A stretch of 64,000 nucleotides of DNA. It comes from Capnocytophaga cynodegmi DSM 19736 (GTDB taxonomy: Bacteria > Bacteroidota > Bacteroidia > Flavobacteriales > Flavobacteriaceae). The stretch is from contig NZ_KB900706.1 in the NCBI RefSeq assembly GCF_000379185.1, positions 30,203 to 94,202 on the forward strand, in the 5' to 3' direction. Positions 8,924-16,794 of this stretch are shown here, piece after piece. The notes under the pieces were generated by a model, which saw only the letters and a list, made by a program, of their open reading frames with translations, did not search any database and was not told where the DNA came from. The position numbers and the translations under genes were made by a program. Position 1 is the first letter of the stretch. Each line of letters begins with the position of its first letter.

Positions 8924-9946
8924 TCATTTATTTCTTTTTTCTTCATCTTTTATCTCTGGAATTTGAATGTTTGGAAGCTCATCGCCCAATTTTTTAGCTA
9001 ATTGATAATGTGACCAGTTCTCAATCTCCTCTTTTCCGTAGATAATCATTCGTATCTCGATGTCTTTGGTGTCCATATCGCCTAAATACATACGCTGGTG
9101 TTCAGGAACTCGCTCGTAAGCCTCTTTCAATTGATTTTTGTTGGTTTCAGTAGGGTTGTTTTTAAATTCATTAAAGGTTTTTTTGCAAAGCACAAAGTAT
9201 GTTGGTTCGTTATTTAGCTCTCTGAAAGTCTCCTCTAACTCGCTCAATATATCTTCTATATCATTGCTCCACGATTCTTTATCAATAGTGAAACTTCCTA
9301 AGCCATAGATGTTTATAATAGTATTTTTAGGTGGATTGGTAATGATTTTTTTCTCTGCTACGAGCTTTTTAAATTCTTCAAAACTTACTTCAAAAGGTGT
9401 TTCAAGCCTTGTTATTTGTAAAGTTCGGTCAGCAAAAACCAAAACTTTTACCAAATGATATGTTTTATCCTCTTTATAGAAAAGATTTATCTTTTTTCCG
9501 TGTGTTTTTTTATTATTGAATGGCTTTTCTGGGTATTTTTCTTTGTAAATAGTTCCTTCTCCATTCTCTCCGATAGTAATTTCGCCGATTTTTCTTTCAA
9601 TATAAGTGTAAATATTCTTCCATTGAGGATTCATTTCTCGAATTAGGCTTTCTACATAGTTAATAAAGCTCTTTTTATTAAAAATCCACTCGGAATTTTT
9701 AATTTTCCAATTACCCAGATTAAAAATAGAGATATTTTCTCCGTCAGGAATGCTCAAAACCACCCATTCTTGTTTTATTTCATCTTTGAAAATCTCAAAA
9801 TCGTGGAAATTCCAGCAATAAACTCTTCCATTTTCATAAATATCTAAATCTACGAAGTGATAATCGCCATTTTGGATAATTGCAGGAATGGAAACACCTT
9901 GTATTTCTTGTGTTTTGTAAACTTTATTTGAGGGTTTGAATATCAT
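8924..9946 (-). CDS. hypothetical two-domain immunity-array protein
   Basis: 340 residues, not recognised. The N-terminal 100 residues contain strands about writing and colour-of-gene type pattern YHFVDLDIYENGRVYCWNFHD, typical of a beta-sheet domain; a middle part has a second similar sheet (HLVKVLVFADRTLQITRLETP). The C-terminus ends ELxNWSHYQLAKKLGDELPNI-like (EEIENWSHYQLAKKLGDELP), a motif I associate with Bacteroidetes immunity-locus proteins but cannot name. A 9-bp inverted repeat upstream (10059-10091) may separate it in part from the preceding gene. Confidence 0.7.
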   Translation of the reverse strand: MIFKPSNKVYKTQEIQGVSIPAIIQNGDYHFVDLDIYENGRVYCWNFHDFEIFKDEIKQEWVVLSIPDGENISIFNLGNWKIKNSEWIFNKKSFINYVESLIREMNPQWKNIYTYIERKIGEITIGENGEGTIYKEKYPEKPFNNKKTHGKKINLFYKEDKTYHLVKVLVFADRTLQITRLETPFEVSFEEFKKLVAEKKIITNPPKNTIINIYGLGSFTIDKESWSNDIEDILSELEETFRELNNEPTYFVLCKKTFNEFKNNPTETNKNQLKEAYERVPEHQRMYLGDMDTKDIEIRMIIYGKEEIENWSHYQLAKKLGDELPNIQIPEIKDEEKRNK

Positions 9947-10058
9947 AACGTTTTTATCTTGAAGTTATTTTGATGAAAAAGATTCTTTCTTTGCGAAATT
10001 ATATAATTTAGAGATAATAAAGTGTGCTTTTTGATTGATTTTTTGTAGTAAGAATAAA

Positions 10059-10091
10059 GAATTTCGCAGAAAAAAGCTCTCCGCGAAATTC
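10059..10091 (-). terminator. hairpin between two array genes
   Basis: GAATTTCGC (10059-10067) pairs perfectly with GCGAAATTC (10083-10091). It lies 24 bp after the stop codon of the 10115-10663 gene, with only a modest T-rich tail (TTTATTCTT). It may be a partial terminator that raises expression of the head gene over the genes behind it. Confidence 0.45.
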
Positions 10092-10114
10092 ATTGTCGAA
10101 ACATTGCTTGTATG

Positions 10115-10663
10115 TTAATCGTCTTCGTGTTTTTCAAGGAAATCATCACTAACTTCATTGAATTTGTCGGCAAGTTTTTGCATTAAGTTATTATTCTCTT
10201 TGAGTTGGGCTTGTTCTTCGGGAGTGCCTCTTTTTCCTGCCAATCGCATAGCAATAAGTTTTTGATATCCGTTTTTCATTAGTGCATCGTATGACTCAAA
10301 ATACTTAATAGCAGCCTTTTGTAGCGTGTCGTCGCCGTTGTAAGCTCCCAATTCGTTTACTTGAGCAATATAATTGGGAATGTTTTTAATCCACTCCAGA
10401 CGAACCTGTTCGGCACGAGCATAATCCTTGTCGTCCATTGCTTCGTTCATTGCTTCCATATTGTCGAGAGTTACATTGGTAATACAAACAATTTCGTTGT
10501 TGTATTCTACTTCGTCATCGAAAGAACCTTTGGCATAGTAAACTCCTTCTTGTTCGTCCCAACCGCCTTCTTGATTTAAGCCTTCAGGGATATTCATCTG
10601 GAAGTTATCTCCCATAGCTTTTTTCATTTCTTCTTGCATTTTTTTCATTAAATCTCCAAACAT
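10115..10663 (-). CDS. acidic helical head gene, paralogue of the 4190-5320 N-terminus
   Basis: 182 residues. After a Met/Lys-rich amphipathic start (MFGDLMKKMQEEMKKAMGD) comes the shared block GGWDEQEGVYYAKGSFDDEV, AMDDKDYARAEQVRLEW, IQ/AAIKYFESYDALMKNGYQKL and GKRGTPEEQAQL. The whole protein corresponds to the N-terminal domain of the 376-residue protein; the C-terminal domain is missing. First gene of its unit, directly behind promoter B. No signal peptide or membrane segment, so cytoplasmic. Function unknown. That this gene and its paralogue both head units suggests a shared role rather than a single toxin-immunity function. Confidence 0.82.
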   Translation of the reverse strand: MFGDLMKKMQEEMKKAMGDNFQMNIPEGLNQEGGWDEQEGVYYAKGSFDDEVEYNNEIVCITNVTLDNMEAMNEAMDDKDYARAEQVRLEWIKNIPNYIAQVNELGAYNGDDTLQKAAIKYFESYDALMKNGYQKLIAMRLAGKRGTPEEQAQLKENNNLMQKLADKFNEVSDDFLEKHEDD

Positions 10664-10706
10664 AATTTTTTAGGTTTTAATATTAAACAAATTTTAAATT
10701 CTGGAG

Positions 10707-10765
10707 CAAAGGTATTTTTGCAAGGTAAAAATTCCTAAAAATGAGCGACTACAAAGTGTCTACAA
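10707..10765 (-). promoter_or_regulatory. regulon promoter B: TTGTAGAC direct repeat plus -7 box
   Basis: Plus-strand GACTACAA (10747) and GTCTACAA (10758) are 11 bp apart. The -7 box TACCTTTG is at 10707-10714, 37 bp from the proximal TTTG. The ATG (10663) is 44 bp downstream. Confidence 0.8.
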
Positions 10766-10792
10766 CAGAAGAATATTTATATAATGATTGTT

Positions 10793-11734
10793 TTAAGAAT
10801 CTCTTTCGATGTTGGAAATCAGGTTTTTAAGTTCTTCTTGTGGGATGCCTCTTTCCCCGATGTACTCGAAAAGCTCAATGACTATTTTTTTATTTTCAGG
10901 TTCGGTTTGCATTAAAAGCTGTATGATGTTTCGGTATAGATCAGGGTTTTCGTAGAAGTTATAGCTGTCATAGGTCATTAAGTCGTGTATTTCACGAAAA
11001 AAAACTTTTTTGTTGGCTTGTTCAAGAACGGGAACAATATTTTTTACCTCTTTCCACACGGCTAATCGCCAACGAAAATAAGCAGCAAATATTTCTTCAG
11101 GGGTTGAAGTGCTTTTGTTCGCAATTTTTTCGTAGCGTTTTTCTTCTTTTTCGGTGCGTTCTTCGGCTAAATCTTTGGCGATAAACTCTAATTCTCGCAT
11201 TTTTGTACTGGGGACAAAAGTATTTTGAGTCTGGCAATACGGACAAGGAATGTAAGTGGCGATAAAATATATTTCGTTGATATCTAATTTGCCTCCGCAT
11301 TGCGTACAATGGAAGTTGTCTTTGATTTGGTTGTATTCATCGATGATTTCCTGAAGAGTGATTTCGGGAGATTTTTCTTTCAAATCTTTGAAAGTGTCTT
11401 CAGAGAGGTTACGAATTTGGTCTTTCCAGTTTTCAAATTCATCGTGTATTTTCCGAAACCATTTTTCTTTTATATTGCCTTCGGGAGTTTGTTTTTCTCG
11501 AATTGTTGGTTCGTGAAACTGAATTTGATTGTCAAAAACCTCTTGAGCTTTGTTGATTATGCTGGTAAATTGCCCCTGAATTCCCATTTTGAAGTTAAAA
11601 AAACTTCGTTTGTGAGGGTCAATGTCATCATTATAAAAGTCTTGTACAGAAGATTTTGTTTCTTTTGCAAGTTCGTTGGCACGTTCGGTTAATTTGTTTA
11701 AAAAATTCTCGAACCTAATGTGTAATTCTTCCAT
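10793..11734 (-). CDS. coiled-coil protein with central zinc ribbon
   Basis: 313 residues. The N-terminal 140 residues are helical and charged. A CxxC pair at Cys143/Cys146 (HCTQCGG) and a second at Cys164/Cys167 (CPYCQTQN) form a likely zinc ribbon, followed by another long helical region. It lies next to the 83-residue zinc-ribbon gene at 11777-12028. Last gene of the unit headed at 20875. Zinc-ribbon proteins occur near SPFH/YdjI-type genes in other bacteria, which would fit the SPFH head gene of this island, but that link is inference. Confidence 0.78.
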   Translation of the reverse strand: MEELHIRFENFLNKLTERANELAKETKSSVQDFYNDDIDPHKRSFFNFKMGIQGQFTSIINKAQEVFDNQIQFHEPTIREKQTPEGNIKEKWFRKIHDEFENWKDQIRNLSEDTFKDLKEKSPEITLQEIIDEYNQIKDNFHCTQCGGKLDINEIYFIATYIPCPYCQTQNTFVPSTKMRELEFIAKDLAEERTEKEEKRYEKIANKSTSTPEEIFAAYFRWRLAVWKEVKNIVPVLEQANKKVFFREIHDLMTYDSYNFYENPDLYRNIIQLLMQTEPENKKIVIELFEYIGERGIPQEELKNLISNIERDS

Positions 11735-11776
11735 TTTATATGTGTTTGATGTTCAAATTTTGTTTCTGTAAGGAGG

Positions 11777-12028
11777 TTAAAACTTTTGGCTATTATCTTC
11801 TTTTTTGATGTAAATTCCTTCATCGAGTTTATTACTGATAAATTCATAACCGCAATAGGCACAATGTGTTATTCCTTCGTGTTTTGCTCTTCCTGCTCCA
11901 CAATTTGGACAATCTTGTGTGTCAAGTTTTGCTTGTTCTGTTTGGAATTTATCATCGCCATATTTTTTCTGCTGTTGTGTTTTTAGTTTCATCTTTTCTA
12001 CAAAAGATAAATTCTTATTTTCTTCCAT
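11777..12028 (-). CDS. small zinc-ribbon protein
   Basis: 83 residues if started at the ATG at 12028 (MEENKNLSFVEKMK). The frame is open 50 codons further upstream, but that would overlap the previous gene, and the upstream part is unlike protein. CxxC pairs are at Cys40/Cys43 (CPNCGAGR) and Cys56/Cys59 (CAYCGYEF), separated by 12 residues, a classic zinc ribbon. The Lys/Gln-rich N-terminus is helical. It may work with the adjacent zinc-ribbon protein. Confidence 0.78.
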   Translation of the reverse strand: MEENKNLSFVEKMKLKTQQQKKYGDDKFQTEQAKLDTQDCPNCGAGRAKHEGITHCAYCGYEFISNKLDEGIYIKKEDNSQKF

Positions 12029-12077
12029 TGGTAAGCGATTTTTATTGATATAACATTTTATTCCAGTAAAAATAGAA

Positions 12078-12449
12078 TTAAACGCTGAAATATTTGAATA
12101 AAAACTTCGGGAAGTGATTATCCGTGTAATACTCTCCAATGATGTAGCCCAAATGCTCTTTTCCTTCAAAGAAAACACATTCTACTCCATATTCAGTAGG
12201 TTGTTTGGCACTTTCATTATAAGTGAAAATTTCTAAGTAATCTTGTCCGCTGACTTGCTTCTGCATTTCTTCTATTGGGAAAATTCTTAATTTGCTAAGG
12301 TCTTCTACAAAATCAAGCATTTCGTAAATTTCTTCCAAAAACTCTCCCGAAATATCAAATTTTTCGGTTAAGGTTTTGAAATCCTTTGTTTTGTAGCTTT
12401 TTATGAATTCTGAAATAGCGAAATAAATTTCTTCTTTAAGTGTTTGCAC
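12078..12449 (-). CDS. hypothetical immunity-array protein (GTG start)
   Basis: 123 residues, start GTG at 12449; no in-frame ATG gives a comparable N-terminus. Helical first half (IYFAISEFIKSYKTKDFKTL) and beta second half, with YGVECVFFEGKEHLGYIIGEYY before a C-terminal HFPKFLFKYFSV. Family not recognised. Tightly packed between SUKH and zinc-ribbon genes on the same strand. Confidence 0.65.
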   Translation of the reverse strand: MQTLKEEIYFAISEFIKSYKTKDFKTLTEKFDISGEFLEEIYEMLDFVEDLSKLRIFPIEEMQKQVSGQDYLEIFTYNESAKQPTEYGVECVFFEGKEHLGYIIGEYYTDNHFPKFLFKYFSV

Positions 12450-12487
12450 ATTATTTAATTTTAGAAAAAGTTAATGTAAAATGCTTT

Positions 12488-12919
12488 TTATTCATTATCA
12501 ATAGGTTGATTAGTAAGGAGTTTTTGAAATTTAGTGAAATTATCAGCGTGTTTTTCGCAAAACATATCACTGTACCAGGTCCAAACCGAACCGTTGTGTA
12601 GATTGATGAACAGAAATCCCTCGTTTAGGCTACCAATCACGAAACCACTTTCTACTTCTTCGGGAGTGATATAACATACATCTTCACGAAAATCAATCAT
12701 TGAAAAATCCAATTCTGACTTGCTTAACCACTCATAGTTAGCATTGTTTTTATCGTAAGTATTTGAAAGTAATTGGCTTTCTGTCCAAATTTCTACTTCC
12801 TCACTAAATTGGTTTTCTGTGTTTGGGTACATTGTCAGCCAAAAATCTTGTTTCTCATAGCTAGTTATGAAATCTAAATATTCCTTTGGAAGTTTTCTTC
12901 CTAAATGTTTTGTAATCAT
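12488..12919 (-). CDS. SUKH (SMI1/KNR4) immunity-type protein
   Basis: 143 residues forming a single SUKH domain: MITKHLGRKLPKEYLDFITSY at the N-terminus and the typical C-terminal strand GFLFINLHNGSVWTWYSD with a final helix FTKFQKLL. It is a paralogue of the 19657-20142 gene (same MITKHLGR start, SxxYDKN..YEW centre, FINLHNGSxW strand). Cytoplasmic toxin-binding immunity role inferred from the family. Confidence 0.82.
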   Translation of the reverse strand: MITKHLGRKLPKEYLDFITSYEKQDFWLTMYPNTENQFSEEVEIWTESQLLSNTYDKNNANYEWLSKSELDFSMIDFREDVCYITPEEVESGFVIGSLNEGFLFINLHNGSVWTWYSDMFCEKHADNFTKFQKLLTNQPIDNE

Positions 12920-12967
12920 ATTGTTATATTTTATTTTGAGTTTATTTTTACACCATTTTTTGAAAGT

Positions 12968-13837
12968 TTATAAATTTACAGTTGTCTGTCCCCACCATTG
13001 TTCCTCTCCTGTTTTTGTAATTTTAAAGTAACTGAAGATGAGTGTCCCATCGTGGTATTCCATTGAAGCAATATCGGAAAGGATTTCTCCGTCTTCGTTT
13101 TCTTCTGGTTCGTAACCTTCAATGATGATTTCTTCGCCAAATTCCATTGTTTCGGGATTAAACAGAAAATGACGTGCACTATATTCATTGGAAACAATCC
13201 AACATTTGTCCGTTATTTTGCTGATTCCTCCATAAGAAAAATCCTCTGGAAATGTGAATGTTTTCAGCGTTTTTAGGTCGGGATAGGAAACTATGAAAAT
13301 GGTATCTTCATAGAAGTTAAGTAGTAAAGCCTTTGTGTTGTCATCGAATGCAAACAAAAAACATACATCACTTTCTATTTCACGCTGAATTTCTATTTTG
13401 TTAGCTTTTGCGGACAAAAAATACTCTTGTGAGCCATCTTGTCCTCCGCAAAAATCAATGGCAACGCTTGTTTTCTCGGGAAGTAACGTAATTATAAAGC
13501 TCGAATCGTATATCACATCTTCCATTTGGGCAGAAGCGAGTTGTTTCCCTGTGTAATCGTAAACGAAAATGCTTACTAATTCCTCATTTTCACGACGAAC
13601 GAGCCAAATCCACTCATTACGCGGGTCGATTTTTGCATAACAGATACTTTCTCTCAGTTCCCAAAGTTTTTGACGTTCGAAATTCCATACTGAAAAGGTT
13701 TCATTCTGCTCGTCCCATTTCAGAAGTAGTTTATTCTGCTGGTCAATGTCAAAACTCATCCAGTTTGATATAAAGTTATCAAGATTTATAGTATACTTTG
13801 GGTGATAATTCGTTTTTGTAAAATTGCGTATAATCAT
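12968..13837 (-). CDS. beta-propeller-like immunity-array protein
   Basis: 289 residues of regularly spaced strands without helices. Units of about 40-45 residues contain a W/F-x-hydrophobic core, for example ETFSVWNFERQKLWEL, LVSIFVYDYTGKQLASA, DTIFIVSYPDLKTLKTFTFP and HFLFNPETMEFGEE. This is the look of a divergent WD40/YVTN-type propeller. Three more propeller-like genes occur in the block (15839, 40863, 41739), so this is a recurring local theme. No signal peptide. Binding role inferred. Confidence 0.72.
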   Translation of the reverse strand: MIIRNFTKTNYHPKYTINLDNFISNWMSFDIDQQNKLLLKWDEQNETFSVWNFERQKLWELRESICYAKIDPRNEWIWLVRRENEELVSIFVYDYTGKQLASAQMEDVIYDSSFIITLLPEKTSVAIDFCGGQDGSQEYFLSAKANKIEIQREIESDVCFLFAFDDNTKALLLNFYEDTIFIVSYPDLKTLKTFTFPEDFSYGGISKITDKCWIVSNEYSARHFLFNPETMEFGEEIIIEGYEPEENEDGEILSDIASMEYHDGTLIFSYFKITKTGEEQWWGQTTVNL

Positions 13838-13873
13838 ATTTTTTATTTGTAATTACTTTTTGTTGTAAATAGC

Positions 13874-14443
13874 TCAAAATTGTTTGTATTTAGGCTCGTT
13901 TTGAAGATAACGTAGACAATATTTTCTTGTCTCCGCTTCGCCTCGTGTATGTTCTATTTTCTGATGTAAGGCTTTGACTTTTTCGCTAAAACCTCCAATT
14001 TTACGACTGCATAGAACGCGCATTGTTATATAGCCCCAAGAGGTCGGGATTTCGCTTAAAGTTTTCACGTAATCAGCGATTTGCTTATCCATTTTAGCAT
14101 CTTCCAAAGTGTATAAGAAATTGATTCTTGCCTCAGTGGAATATTTTTCGTTGTAGAAAACCTCTAAAATAGCTTTTTGCACTTTTTCAGATTTTACTAA
14201 TTTCGGATACAAACGCTTTAAGCCCGTACCTAGACGCAGGGCAATAGTTGCAAGTTCGTATTCGTATTCTTGCTTTGCCCACGAGTCGGCAAGGCGAAAC
14301 GGCTCTTGAAAATTGTTAAATGCATAATCCACTGCCTCAAAAAAATGTGCTACTAAAGTATCTTCGGTAAAAGATTGATTTTCATCGATAAAGCGATATG
14401 ACATCGCCGTCATTTTGTGGTCTTTTTCGGTCAATTGTTTCAT
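13874..14443 (-). CDS. helical immunity-array protein
   Basis: 189 residues, nearly all helical, with an apparent HEAT-like layout from residue 60 on: ELATIALRLGTGLKRLYPKL, KVQKAILEVFYNEKYSTEAR and INFLYTLEDAKM. Family not recognised. No signal peptide. Located between a propeller gene and a lipoprotein gene in the same direction. Confidence 0.7.
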   Translation of the reverse strand: MKQLTEKDHKMTAMSYRFIDENQSFTEDTLVAHFFEAVDYAFNNFQEPFRLADSWAKQEYEYELATIALRLGTGLKRLYPKLVKSEKVQKAILEVFYNEKYSTEARINFLYTLEDAKMDKQIADYVKTLSEIPTSWGYITMRVLCSRKIGGFSEKVKALHQKIEHTRGEAETRKYCLRYLQNEPKYKQF

Positions 14444-14533
14444 TTAATTACAAGTTAAAGATTAATTTTATTTTTTTAGAAGCCACGATTTTAAAATTTG
14501 CTCAAAATCTCTTCAGCTAATAATTTTCAACAT

Positions 14534-14848
14534 TTATTGAATTTCTTTTGTCAATAGTGTTTCTCCACGATATTTTTTCTCATATTTTATCAAAATGCCA
14601 TTATGAAAATAGCCAATGTAATAAGCACGCTCGTTTTTTTGTTCAATAGCTTGTTGCTCACTGATTTCTTCATACAAATAGGTAGGTTTAGCGGATTTTT
14701 GTTTATGCAAATCGGAACACGATAAGAGAAAACGCTTTTCTATAGTTGTTTTTTGCTCTTTTAATGAGTTTTTTGTCATAATATGGTTGTTTTTACAAGA
14801 AATTAAGACTAAGAAAGATAAAATAAGACTAAATTTAATAATTTCCAT
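14534..14848 (-). CDS. small lipoprotein
   Basis: 104 residues with a lipoprotein signal: MEIIKFSLILSFLVLISCKN, lipobox Cys at residue 18. The mature part is short, charged, and ends in a strand YYIGYFHNGILIKYEKKYRG. One of only two exported proteins in the block (the other is at 28787). A periplasmic or surface immunity protein is possible, since such toxins can act in the periplasm. Function inferred only from context. Confidence 0.72.
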   Translation of the reverse strand: MEIIKFSLILSFLVLISCKNNHIMTKNSLKEQKTTIEKRFLLSCSDLHKQKSAKPTYLYEEISEQQAIEQKNERAYYIGYFHNGILIKYEKKYRGETLLTKEIQ

Positions 14849-14914
14849 TTTCTCTTTTTTATAGCGTGAAACTGCTTTTGAGTACCTAATTCTTTTCTAT
14901 TGAATTTCATAATG

Positions 14915-15004
14915 TTATTTTTTCTGCAATTCGTTCAGAATCGCTGTTAATTCTTTATTGGAGTGAGTGTAATTGGGCTTTTTCGTTCCGAAATAAACTT
15001 CGTA
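14915..15004 (-). pseudogene. orphan 3' gene remnant
   Basis: In the gap between 14848 and 15068 the minus strand has a 29-codon open stretch ending YTHSNKELTAILNELQKK, bounded upstream by a stop and without a start codon. The composition and the amphipathic terminal helix look like the end of a real immunity gene whose 5' part has been deleted. Confidence 0.4.
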
Positions 15005-15067
15005 TTATTTTATTCCCTTTAATAATTTTTTCAGTGTAAAAATGCTTTTAACTTTTCCAATCGATAC

Positions 15068-15277
15068 TTATTTTACTTTTTTGTTGAATTTAATAGCTAA
15101 AATTTCATCACTCTCTTCTGGAGCTATTTTGTAATCAATAGCCACAACTCCATCGCCCCAGCAATCGATGCTGGCGATAATTAGTTCGTTTACAAATGTT
15201 GTTACATCAAGCTTAAGCTCGTTGTAGTGGAAGTCAATAAAATAAAGATGTTTTATCACTCTTTTGCATAAGTTCAT
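15068..15277 (-). CDS. small hypothetical protein
   Basis: 69 residues: LYFIDFHYNELKLDVTTFV, then IIASIDCWGDGVVAIDYKIA. Reads like the C-terminal beta part of a larger immunity protein, and an orphan 3' remnant lies directly downstream, so this may itself be a shortened gene. ATG at 15277. Confidence 0.5.
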   Translation of the reverse strand: MNLCKRVIKHLYFIDFHYNELKLDVTTFVNELIIASIDCWGDGVVAIDYKIAPEESDEILAIKFNKKVK

Positions 15278-15293
15278 CTGTTTTAATTATGAG

Positions 15294-15818
15294 TTATTTC
15301 CAAATTTTCGCAACAATTTCTTCTATTGATAATTCGTGCCAATTACCGTTTTTATCTTTTTGGCTGTTGAAAAAATCTGGCTTGTATCGCTTAAAATTCA
15401 ACTCCAAAAACTGACGAAAATAATTATGACTGTAAAACATATAGGGCATAAACCGCTCCTGAAATTGATTTTCACATTCAAATTCATTATTGCGAATGAT
15501 AGTAACAAAGGCTTGTAAATCATCACGCGTAAGGTTGTCGTGTTTTTGGGCTTCGGGCATCGCCAAATCAAACGCAAAAACCTCAATGCCATTGCTTTCC
15601 CACCATTCCCATAGCCAAGTTTCGGACAAATCTTTGCCTGTCAACTCACTTAAATAAGCCTCCATTGCTTTGTATTCGGCATCAAAAACCGCTTCTGGGG
15701 TATCATCAGGCTGAGCATCCCAAAAGGTTTCATAATCTTGCAATCTCTTTAAAATCAGAGGGTAAAGTTTTTCTGTGGTTGCCCAGTCGGGACGTAATTC
15801 TTGCCGAAGTGTCTTCAT
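15294..15818 (-). CDS. hypothetical immunity-array protein
   Basis: 174 residues, helical, rich in Trp, Asp and Glu. Starts MKTLRQELRPDWATTEKLYP and contains LSETWLWEWWESNGIEVFAFDL (about 74-95) and a central YMFYSHNYFRQFLELNF. Family not recognised. Well-formed gene with short flanking gaps. Function inferred from context. Confidence 0.68.
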   Translation of the reverse strand: MKTLRQELRPDWATTEKLYPLILKRLQDYETFWDAQPDDTPEAVFDAEYKAMEAYLSELTGKDLSETWLWEWWESNGIEVFAFDLAMPEAQKHDNLTRDDLQAFVTIIRNNEFECENQFQERFMPYMFYSHNYFRQFLELNFKRYKPDFFNSQKDKNGNWHELSIEEIVAKIWK

Positions 15819-15838
15819 ATTTTTTAATTTATTATGTA

Positions 15839-16768
15839 TTAGATATTCACACTTATTATTTTTTTATCTCCTGATGCGTGAGCAATTGCCAAAATTAGTT
15901 GCTTTTCTTCAAAAAAATGAAGAATAGATGTGCTTTTAGGTGCAGTGATTTCATTAATTATGCTTTCTTTTTTGATAGAAAACTGCCAAATTTTGCTACC
16001 TCCGATTAAAAATAATGAATTTTCATCGTTTGAAAGCATAATTTCATTAAAATCAAACTCAAAATAGTATGTTTTCTGTTGTTTTTCGGCAGAAACGATT
16101 AAAATTTGGTTTAAAGGGTTGAGTGTGTCGGTATTCATACCGCCTGTTTTAAATTGTCCTAATTGAAAATAAAAATTTCCTTTTTTATCCTTCGTCCCCT
16201 TGTGAAAAGTTTGTGTTTCCAGTACAATTTCCAAACTATTGTTTGGTAAATTATAACGTTGTACAACGCCATTTTTTGAGCTGAAAATCAGATAATTGTC
16301 TGTATCTTCTTTGATGATATTACAACACCAATCATTTTTGGTTACTTTCTTTTTTAAAAGTTTGTTTTGTTGATGATTAAACACAGAGATTGTTTTACCT
16401 ACGTAATTCATCATTATAAAATTGCCCATATCATCACTTTGCATAAAATCGGTATATTTGGGTATGCTTTTATCAAATTTTTCTTCGATTTGTAGTGTTT
16501 CTCGATTGATTTTGAATATTTTACTATCTGCTATAGCAAAGATAGATTTGCCTTCAGGCGAAAAATACAGACATCGAACCATACTGCGTATCAACACATT
16601 AGCGGTCTCTTTACCTGAAAGAAAAGAAATTCTACGCAATCGCATTGAGCTATACATCGAAGTCCAGCCGTCTGCCAGATAAAATTCATCAGGAGAGAAA
16701 GGGTCAGTGGTTGGAGGAAGGATTCCCACAATACTATTTTTAAATGTTGTTTCCCAGAGGATTTTCAT
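15839..16768 (-). CDS. beta-propeller-like immunity-array protein
   Basis: 309 residues of repeated four-strand units. Examples of blade cores: RCLYFSPEGKSIFAIADSKI, NFIMMNYVGKTISVFNHQQN, NYLIFSSKNGVVQRYNLP and NSLFLIGGSKIWQFSIKKE. The pattern is that of a WD40/YVTN-type propeller. No signal peptide, so it acts in the cytoplasm. Similar in plan, not closely in sequence, to the proteins at 12968, 40863 and 41739. Confidence 0.75.
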   Translation of the reverse strand: MKILWETTFKNSIVGILPPTTDPFSPDEFYLADGWTSMYSSMRLRRISFLSGKETANVLIRSMVRCLYFSPEGKSIFAIADSKIFKINRETLQIEEKFDKSIPKYTDFMQSDDMGNFIMMNYVGKTISVFNHQQNKLLKKKVTKNDWCCNIIKEDTDNYLIFSSKNGVVQRYNLPNNSLEIVLETQTFHKGTKDKKGNFYFQLGQFKTGGMNTDTLNPLNQILIVSAEKQQKTYYFEFDFNEIMLSNDENSLFLIGGSKIWQFSIKKESIINEITAPKSTSILHFFEEKQLILAIAHASGDKKIISVNI

Positions 16769-16794
16769 ACGCTATGAAAGTTTTTGATTTTGTG

